Shown in pieces: positions 55,966 to 64,000 of a stretch of 64,000 nucleotides of DNA. Numbering within the stretch: the first letter of the stretch is position 1; each line of letters opens with the position of its first letter. Source of the DNA: Spisula solida (Eukaryota; Mollusca; Bivalvia; Venerida; Mactridae); assembly GCA_947247005.1 (NCBI GenBank), contig OX365962.1, forward strand, positions 6,917,201-6,981,200, written 5' to 3'. The position numbers and the translations under genes are program-made. The notes under the pieces are model-generated. The model did no database searches. It was not told the origin of the DNA and was given only the letters and a program-made list of their open reading frames with translations.

Positions 55966-56290
55966 GGGTGGACAAGTGGTCCAGTGGTAAGAGCTACTGA
56001 CTGCTGATCCGAAGGTTGTAGGTCCGATTCCGCATCAAACCGGATTTAAACAGAAATGCTATTCAGTGTTTCTCAACGAACATAACTAAAAATACTAACA
56101 GTCTTTCAGACAAGATTTTAAATCCGAAGTCCCGTGTATGATTCTTTACACCAGACACTTAAAAGAACCAGGGATGCTTCTGGAACAGGGGCATCTTCTG
56201 TATCTTGCACTATCCCCCTAAAACTAAAGTGACTAACATCTTCTAGAGGCCTCGCCCATATGGACTACCGGTGGCGATGATAAATAAAAG
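55966..56290 (+). repeat. tRNA-derived SINE
   Basis: The head (55970-56040) has an A box TGGTCCAGTGG and a B-box-like GGTCCGATTCC, then about 240 bp of unrelated body ending near TAAATAAAAG. It interrupts DNA whose parts (CTCAAAATATGGAAG / ATACGGAAGTGTCTGTAAC) recur around 56310-56440 and 57700. Confidence 0.6.
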
Positions 56291-56647
56291 CATATAAATC
56301 GAAAAAATACGGAAGTGTCTGTAACAAAGAAAATAGTTCCGCAGTTTGTAGGACTAAGTGTATAGATAATAGGTTCTAATTACCAACAATACGGTAGTTT
56401 CTATAACAAAGAATATAGTTCCGCAGTTTTTAGGTCTAAGACTAATTAAACATGTCATTGCTTGCAACATGTTGTGGTGTGTGAGTGAATGAGTGAAAGG
56501 TGTTAGTGTGCGTGTGATTATGTGAAACTATATGTTTGTTCAATCGATTGAAATCTGAAACTATATATTTGTATCATTGTATGTAATCTTTTTTCATGTA
56601 CGTAACTCTTCAACAATTTTGAGGAAATAAAGCTGTATAAAGCTGTA

Positions 56648-57665
56648 TACGAGGGATGTTCAGAAATAACGTAGACTTTTACTCTGGAGTTCGCATTTGT
56701 TGTAGTACGAAAATTATAAATACACCATCATAATTCGGAATCTTTCTGCGAAGAGTACACCAAATAAGGTATATCTGTAACAAGTCTGTCATAAATTATA
56801 GCTTCTCAAAACCAGTCACTACCACGCTCCCGGGGCAACACAAATGACGTCAGTGACGTTACAATGTCGGTGTCGATGAAATAACCTCAACGATTACTTC
56901 ACTAAGTCGCGAATATAAAAATTGACACACAATGCACTTCTCAAAAATGCCTTTATACTAATTATGATCGTATTGTCTGATAATGTTGGTGGTAGCGTGC
57001 TGACTATTGTAAATATTTCTTCTATTTCTTTCTAGACAGCGCATTGCGTTTTTGTGCCTAAACACGCAACGTTAACGTCAACGCTGTGACATAGGTGTTC
57101 TAATGCGACCTCCATCTCTTTCATACCATTTTAATATCGTGTTAAGACCAAATTATGACAGCCATAACTCGTCCTATGCATATTATTGATCATATTGGAG
57201 GTTTCAGTGGGAGTTTCCCCTAATTCCTTTATTAGTTATCACTGCGATAATTTTTTGTGTTAATAAATAACGTCATGACGTACGTTATGGATTACAGCAC
57301 TTGTGCTATTCACATGTTGCGTATTTCTATCCATAACGTTTAAATTACACCAAAACGTCTGTGTACAGTGTTTATGACATAGCATGATATATTGGCGGAG
57401 TTTTAAACAGAAAGTTTAACCTGCAATGATACTATAAGCAGTGAAAGTAATGACACAAAGTGGAAAAAGATGTGTTGCCCTGGGTACACGTAACCATGGT
57501 TATGTAAATAGCGGCATATCTATAATATCCATAAATATGTTTTGAAAAACATGCAATCAGGTGGCCAGATTATTCCGATTTCAAAAAACATGTTCATTTA
57601 TAATCTGTCTACAACATTGATCGTTTTGCAGCAAAAGTCTACGTTATTTCTGAACGTCCCTCGTA
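56648..57665. mobile_element. Mariner-like non-autonomous element, 1.0 kb
   Basis: Ends TACGAGGGATGTTCAGAAAT and its complement extend about 33 bp each with one or two mismatches. TA flanks both sides. TACGAGGGNNGTTC starts are typical of some mariner elements. The interior has no transposase frame. Confidence 0.8.
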
Positions 57666-57719
57666 TACACATAATAAGTTCTAATTACTCAAAAAAACGG
57701 AAGTGTCTATAACAAAGAA

Positions 57720-58330
57720 ATGGTGACGGATGACGTAACACTATGCATGTAAAACGAATTTAAGATACCAGACGTCACATGTTAATAACAGGAAAATAGC
57801 AGTTCTAGTCAATGTAAAACCTAAAGGCCATGGCTTGTATACGTAGCAGTGGTTTGAAAAGGTTAGCTTTTAAAAAAGCTAGAAGTGGCTCGTACTTATT
57901 AACAGGAGAGCTGTGGACATGAACAGAACAATGTGCATAAATGGTTACCCAAATGTGTTTGGGGTTTAACGTCGTTTCTGAACAATTTATAAGTTACATG
58001 TATATATGGTTTCGATTAATTTTGGTCTAAAACATTCAATAGGAAATTTCGGACATTTATATATAAATATGGTATGATGATAGTAATAATAAGTTGCTAA
58101 AATGTTTGAGACTTACCACGAATATCCATGTTTTATTTTGGTCACGTTTCACGATGTGACTTGGTTGAGACACTTTCGGCAAAGGACGATAACATTGAAC
58201 TTAATGCAATTATGTATACTCACCTTTAAACTGATGCTACGTAATGTGGTTTCCTAAAGTGGCAAAAACGTGTTGACCGGCAGATATCAGTCACTCAGAA
58301 TATCTGATGCGGTAAAAATAAGTTAATTCC
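57720..58330. other. Non-coding stretch with no recognised feature
   Basis: No long frame, inverted repeat or tandem repeat is evident. Confidence 0.5.
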
Positions 58331-58335
58331 AATGG

Positions 58336-58628
58336 GACAAAATTTCGTGGTATGGGTGAAAAATACCATTTCATGGGGACAAAATCTCGTGGTTTTGGTG
58401 AAAAATACCATTTTATGGGGATAAAATTTCGTGGTTTTGGTGAAAAATATCATTTCATGGGGACAAAATTTCGTGGTTTTGGTGAAAAATACCATTTTAT
58501 GGGGACAAATTTCGTGGTTTTGGTGAAAAATACCTTTTCATGGGGACAACATTTCGTGGTTTTGGTGAAAAATACCATTTTATGGGGACAAAACTTCGTG
58601 GTTTTGGTGAAAAAGACCATTTCATAGG
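58336..58628. repeat. 42-bp minisatellite
   Basis: Seven units of TTTCGTGGTTTTGGTGAAAA plus ATACCATTTTATGGGGACAA. The period is a multiple of three, so frames stay open on both strands without being genes. Confidence 0.95.
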
Positions 58629-58689
58629 GATGTTGGACTTCACACGAATAATGGCAAGGTCAGGTCAAAATTTGCACAAGTTGTCTGAA

Positions 58690-58910
58690 ATCATTCAAAC
58701 TTCAAACAGATAAATAATAATTGTTTTATTACATGTTGATATATGCAAGTAAACTTCCCAAAAGTCAGTCTATATACTTGACTGGACTTGAAAGCAAATA
58801 AGTGGTACATGTATAATTATTCATTGGGAATTTAATTTCGTGGTGTAGGTCCTCCTCGAAATCCATGAAATTAAATCCCCCACGAATATTAATGATTTTA
58901 CAGTTCTATG
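58690..58910. mobile_element. Second copy of the GGGGATTTAATTTC MITE
   Basis: Inverted relative to 5168-5400, sharing TTGTTTTATTACATGTTG and the GAAATTAAATCCCC hairpin. Confidence 0.6.
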
Positions 58911-58994
58911 ACGTCACTCCAGAACATAGGTTACCTCATTCGGAACATCTCGTATCAACCTTGAGAATTGTTCCCGCATCATGTAACTGAACCT

Positions 58995-59231
58995 AGGTAC
59001 TGTTTTATCAAAGCACTTAAGGAAATCGTAACTTACGATAAAATTAAAATTCTTAATACGTGTAATCTTTTTATACAAAATTAATGTATTATAAAGTGTG
59101 GTAAATGGAACTGCAATAATGAACAGTTAATGAACTCCTACAAACCATATCCGTCACCAATTTGCAGTTGTAAAAGAATGATAAAGAATTTAAATTAGAG
59201 CGATAAATTTCCAAAACAGTACCCAGAAGTT
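58995..59231. mobile_element. MITE copy, CAGGGTACTGTTTTATCAAA family
   Basis: It begins TAGGTACTGTTTTATCAAAG and ends AAACAGTACCCAG, matching 24845-25092 in between. Confidence 0.65.
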
Positions 59232-59242
59232 TACATAATAAT

Positions 59243-61240
59243 AGTCCAGTCAGAGTAAGAATACAGTGACGCAGCGATCGTGTCCAATATTACGGTGTCA
59301 AAACCAATTATAAAGGCTTAAGCAGACAGCCATAATTTCAATGCTAAACTAACTAACTACACTCCCCAAAAGTTCTAACCCGCCAGTTTATATTTCATTC
59401 CCGTTTTGTGAAAAATGCAGGTATTCACCTGAAATTTTGCATACCGATACATGATTAAGAGATGCTGCAGAGTATTGGTTTATTTTGACCGTTTTGTTGT
59501 AAATTTCAGTGCATTTGGTGTATTGCGTAATAATGCATTTTTGCCGGTGCAATGCATGTGGACCAGAATTCACGCGCCCACAAACAAAATTGGCATTACT
59601 GATGACTGTTCATCTTGAAAAACACATAAAATGCCGAAACTGACTCGAGAGGAACACTCATGAGATTATGAATCAAAGCACTGAGAGTACTACTGGGAGG
59701 CGATCTGGTTGCTGCTACTAAAGCTTAAACCGACTTTACACGTTTAATGTTCGTTTTCTTACTGCCGATCTTGTCTTGAATGTCAAAATAGGCATATGTG
59801 ACTATATAGGCATGTTGGGTATCTAAATAATTGTTAAAAGGTGCATATTAATTTATATGTAATACGTGTATTGAATGCGTATATCAAAAGTGGCTTTAAA
59901 ATAATACTACGCGCCTATTTATCAGATTCTACAGTATCGTCTTGTAATCACTTCCCTCGCAGCGGGAGACAGTCTATATAAAGCGGCTAGCTAGTACAGC
60001 GACACCATATGATTGCATAACAGTACTTTGCAGACCGTATACGATTCATTGATAAAACCATCACTTGACCGTAGTATGAAGTTTCTAAAAATAGCTTTAC
60101 AGCCGGGACATTTGATGAACACGTCATTTTCGTACTATGAAACAAGTTCGGTATCAGCCGGTGTAGTGATTTTTTTTGGCCAAAATATCGATTTAACGAA
60201 CAGTTTCACAATAATTTTTGATCTTAGAATAAACAAATGTTGCTGATTAGCTTAAATCAGTTAAAAATTTTGGAGAAACATATGTAGCAGTATTGGGAAT
60301 GTTGACAGTTTCTGGAACTACTTGAATGCGGATTCACATAGCAGCCTAAAGGCGGTTAATTTTGTATTAAGAAATGGGCAATGGTAGTAATGAGAGGCTT
60401 AATCGCCTCCCAAGAACCACAGTGAACACATTTCCTAGTTGACATTTTTTTATTTTATTAATATTTTTTTAATAATGCGTTTATTAACACGAAATTTCAC
60501 ATAATGACATGAATATCCAATTAAGCCAAATATTTGTTTATTTTGGCCTACTTACGGTCTAATTCACCGTTTTAGACTTGTTAGGTAATCTAGAATAATT
60601 TACACGTGTAATGCATGCGCGTTGAAAAGCACGTGTTTATGTACGATTTGATGTTAGTAAAGATTATCCTACGCGAAAAACACCTAACGTGTTGAATTTG
60701 GCACGAACAGAGCGCGGTTGACATGTCGGGATGTCAACAGCTTGTATAAATTAATTAGTTTTGCTTTTTATTATAAAAATGATTTTCTAGTTCGTTTGTA
60801 ATTGTTATTTTAATGATTATTTCCGTTTTTTCAATGACAGGAACCTTCAATTTTTTAAATGAACACTCAAGCAAAATTTGCATCAATCTCGGCATGTTAC
60901 GTGTTTTTCTGCGTTGCAATATGCACGTGTTCACGAACAGTTTGGGTGAAATAGTGTGACTGTGTAAAACCAACTTCATTATGTAACGCGTCTGTAACGA
61001 GTAACATGGCCGTTTATCTGCCAAAATGAATCAATAATTAAATGCAAGTATTATTCAAGTATTGGTATGCAAAATTTCATGAGAGTACGTGCAGTATTAA
61101 CAAAATTATAACACATAATTATGGTGGCTGCTTAGAATTTTTGGATAGTGTATATTCGCACTATCTATGCAGACAATGGTTGAAATCTTCTGTGTACACA
61201 TAAACGGTTACGTCACTGTCACCTGATCCTAACTCGATTA
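59243..61240. mobile_element. CCAGTCAGGATA-family MITE split by another element
   Basis: The left part (59243-59359) matches 11308-11430; the right part (about 61160-61240) matches the other end, including GTCACTGTCACCTGATCCTAA. The break coincides with the inserted element at 59360-61150. Confidence 0.65.
59360..61150. mobile_element. Mariner/Tc1-like non-autonomous element, 1.8 kb, nested
   Basis: CACTCCCCAAAAGTTCTAA at the left pairs with TTAGAATTTTTGGATAGTG at the right, and an inner block TGAAATTTTGCATACCGATA pairs with TATTGGTATGCAAAATTTCA. TA lies on both sides. No frame longer than 90 codons is present, so any transposase is gone or never existed. Confidence 0.65.
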
Positions 61241-61249
61241 TACATTGTA

Positions 61250-62370
61250 TTTATGTAAATCGAGAATTGAGTTTAGCAATGAAAGGATTTAATTTCGGTT
61301 GTAATTGTAAAATATTGTGAAATATTGCGTTTGATTGCATAATTATTCCAATAAATTCGCTTGATAATCCACAAACAATCGGTCAGAGCGTTCACTATTC
61401 TGGTCTCTGATGAATTCAGTATTCCGACGTACATTTACACAATATTCGCACCGTACGGCCCGTTGCATGCAGGGCAGTTCTGTTTGTTGAAGGCAGAGCC
61501 ACACACGTTTTGCGCTACTTTAGTAGGGTAAGTGTTTGTTATTTTATATGTGTTTTGCGTTGCTTGTGAGAGTGATCACTCACATATATCGTTGACGCGA
61601 TGAATGAACAATTTGTATATAGAATTTATGTGAGCACAAATGCCATATTAATCGAGAAAACAGTTTTAGGCATGCGATATTTGCAAAAAGTACGAAACCA
61701 TCGACTTTGACATTGAATTCTCGACTTAATTCTTGGTTTGGAACAATTCTGAAACATTGGATACACACTTCAATCCTAACTCAATATATATGTTGTTTCC
61801 GTTTTTGGGAATGTACATTACGTAACATTGAAGTAGTCCCGATGTTAGGGTGCTATGCACAGAGCACGTTAAAGGACCACGAAGTATTTTCAAGAAAGGG
61901 CTAGTGTATCACACAAGTTCTGTCTCTTCCCTCGGACCCGGAGGTTATTGGAATGGAATGAAAACACGAATGACAACACATGACTGCCTCAGTCGAACGC
62001 AATATCGCCAATTAACAAAAACGGAGTAATGGGACGTAAGATGTTTATCGTAAGTACTTCATAGTTATGAAGTTAGGATACTGTGTGAGTGACGTTTTAT
62101 TTTATGTGTAAACCAAAAATTACAACCGTTGTCTGAACAGTTAAAAGGGTTTATAAGAACTTAAAAGGTGAACATAGTATTTTAGATATGCATTGAAATT
62201 CTATATGTCTGGTTGGCACAGTTGGATATGCCTTTTTAACAACACCCAAACGGTTTTAAACCGCGACAGTGACCTCGACCATTGCGTCACCCTATTATTA
62301 CCGTAAGTGGACAGTAGGTACATATGGACTAAACACCAACGGTTTCTTAACATATTCATACTTGTCTTAT
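61250..62370. other. Non-coding stretch with no recognised feature
   Basis: Short frames only. A GTAAG follows possible coding at about 62050 but no acceptor-donor pair with a plausible product is found. Confidence 0.4.
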
Positions 62371-62372
62371 CT

Positions 62373-62750
62373 AGAGTAGCAATACCACGTGACTTTTGGC
62401 TACAGGTCCAAGACGAGATTTGCTTCACTTCGAAAATAAAAATAGCCATGAAATATAAGATATTTTTCAGCAGTTGAGGCGTTTTATCCTGCAATCTTTG
62501 AAACCTTGGAAAAGAATAGGCTGGAAACTGTAGTCAGATCGCATACAGGTTTCACAGCGTGCTGAAAAACGGCCAATCTGCTGAAAAAGATTTATATTTC
62601 ATGGAAAGTAAATAATGTCCCCCTAAGCGTTGCGTATATTTCATAGAAATCGATCAAGAAATAAAATAATTATAGCTATTTTTGTTTTCGTAGTGAAGCA
62701 AATTTCGTCTTGGACCTGTAGCCAAAAGTCACGTGGTATCGCTACACTGT
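62373..62750. mobile_element. MITE copy, CAGTGTAGCAATACCACGTG family
   Basis: Ends GAGTAGCAATACCACGTGAC and GTCACGTGGTATCGCTACAC; the interior resembles the long copy at 53311-53733. Confidence 0.7.
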
Positions 62751-62915
62751 TATCAGTTTTTATATATATATCTGCAATGTCACACCAAGGTATTTCAATA
62801 GAACAAACATGTGTGTCATCGGCATGATGTCATTGAAGGAAAAATATGTTTGTTATCGGTCAAGCAGCGGTCACAAACCTATCATAGCCACAGGGTTTGT
62901 ATGCATTACAGACCA

Positions 62916-63625
62916 TTGTTACACTGCTTTTCAGTTCCGTCAGAGATTCGTTCTGTTTGTGTATGTCTCTGACGGAACTGAAAACCGATGTAATGCTCTG
63001 ATGGAATGTATCATCAGTTTCGTCAGAGCGTCACATCGGTTTTCAGTTCCATCAGAGCGTTACATTGGTTTTCAGTTCCGTCAGAGCGTTACATTGGTTC
63101 TCAGTTCCGTCAGAGCGTTACATCGGTTTTCAGTTCCGTCAGAGCGTTACATCGATTTTCAGTTCCGTCAGAGCGTTACATCGATTTTCAGTTCCGTCAG
63201 AGCGTTACATTGGTTTTCAGTTCCGTCAGAGTGTTACATCGATTTCAGTTCCGCCAGAGCGTTACATTGGTTTTCAGTTCCGTCAGAGCGTTACCTCGAT
63301 TTTCAGTTCCGGCAGAGCGTTACATCGATTTTCAGTTCCGTCAGAGCGTTACATCGGTTTTCAGTTCCGTCAGATCGTTGCCTCGATTTTCAGTTCCGTC
63401 AGAGCGTTACCTCGATTTTCAGTTCCGTCAGAGCGTTACATCGGTTTTCAGTTCCGTCAGAGCGTTACATCGGTTTTCAGTTCCGTCAGAGTGTTACATC
63501 GGTTTTCAGTTCCGCCAGAGCGTTACATTGGTTTTCAGTTCCGTCAGAGCGTTAACTCGATTTTCAGTTCCATCACAGCCAGTTTGAAACAGAACAATCG
63601 TCTGACGGAACTGAGAAGCGGTGAC
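62916..63625. repeat. 29-bp minisatellite with inverted end units
   Basis: More than 20 direct units of CAGTTCCGTCAGAGCGTTAC plus ATCGGTTTT. At the left, one unit is followed by its own inverted copy (TCTGACGGAACTGAAAACCG near 62971); at the right another inverted piece TCTGACGGAACTGAGAAGCG closes the array. All frames across it are repeat artefacts. Confidence 0.95.
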
Positions 63626-63629
63626 TAGT

Positions 63630-64000
63630 GTTTGGATTCCTACCGTGAGACGTAGGATTGCATCACCCTTTCTCACTCTCTAATTCAACAGCTTGGATAC
63701 CAATAGGAATAACAAACCAATTTTCAAGACACTTAATTGCATATTATGACTCCCTTGTTCCATATAATATTTATATGCTTATAAATAAAACCTCGTATCA
63801 GTTCATTAAAAGGTATTATCATAAGACATGTTTTCAGTGTTCAACAATATCAAAGATCATAAACCAATTCAGATAATTCCATGACAATTGACTGGGAAGC
63901 GCTGTGCTTATGCAGCAGCAGTCACCTGCTGTTTAGATCCATGATCTCAATATTGCCTAGCGCTCACTGAAATTTCGGACAGTTTTGATTTATTCGGTAA
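63630..64000. other. Non-coding tail of the window
   Basis: One 72-codon frame without recognisable features; nothing else seen. Confidence 0.5.

Noticed and set aside
62809..63628. Three plus-strand frames of 187-248 codons
   Set aside because: They are the 29-bp minisatellite read in three frames. Serine-rich periodic products differ only by frame.

Overview
The window is animal nuclear DNA. It is AT-rich, genes are split into many small exons with GT-AG introns, and most of the rest is short terminal-inverted-repeat elements (MITEs), minisatellites and tRNA-derived repeats. Frequent ACATGTAC strings and two repeat families (near 18.2/53.1 kb and 24.3/28.9 kb) look typical of molluscs, so a marine bivalve is the best guess. 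That is an inference from repeat style; no rRNA or mitochondrial marker is present.

Three host genes can be assembled exon by exon with matching phases. (1) Plus strand, 5722-29368: a 16-exon gene for a secreted-pathway protein with a signal peptide, two related halves and a C-terminal membrane anchor. It resembles the uncharacterised metazoan proteins called LolA-like. One junction (exon 11 to 12) does not keep frame. (2) Minus strand, 37114-33134: a 3-exon, 284-residue secreted protein made of two Frizzled-type cysteine-rich domains and little else. The first has lost exactly the two cysteines expected to pair with each other. (3) Minus strand, 55570-43742: a 9-exon, 246-residue secreted protein with an unrecognised 12-cysteine region and one C-terminal thrombospondin type 1 repeat. 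Genes 1 and 2 are convergent; genes 2 and 3 are head-to-tail. Nothing suggests a shared pathway beyond all three being secretory.

Layout: 1-5.4 kb is repeats and SINE fragments; 5.5-29.7 kb is gene 1, whose 7.2-kb intron 8 is almost filled by a 6.5-kb foldback-like structure; 29.7-33.1 kb is nested MITEs; 33.1-37.1 kb is gene 2; 37.1-40.1 kb is featureless DNA plus a 58-bp minisatellite; 40.1-43.6 kb is a 5'-truncated L1-like LINE with a target-site duplication; 43.7-55.6 kb is gene 3; 55.6-64 kb is a SINE, two mariner-like non-autonomous elements and two minisatellites.

The most unusual recurring signal is that several tandem arrays contain, or butt directly against, real splice sites: exon 1, exon 3 acceptor and exon 14 donor of gene 1, and exon 5 donor of gene 3. 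They look like amplified splice-site DNA. Other notable items are a tandem array of about 20 imperfect hairpins, an 81-bp perfect palindrome, a 500-bp hAT-like MITE whose empty site survives in a second copy of its host element, and strong excess of the octamer TGACGTCA.
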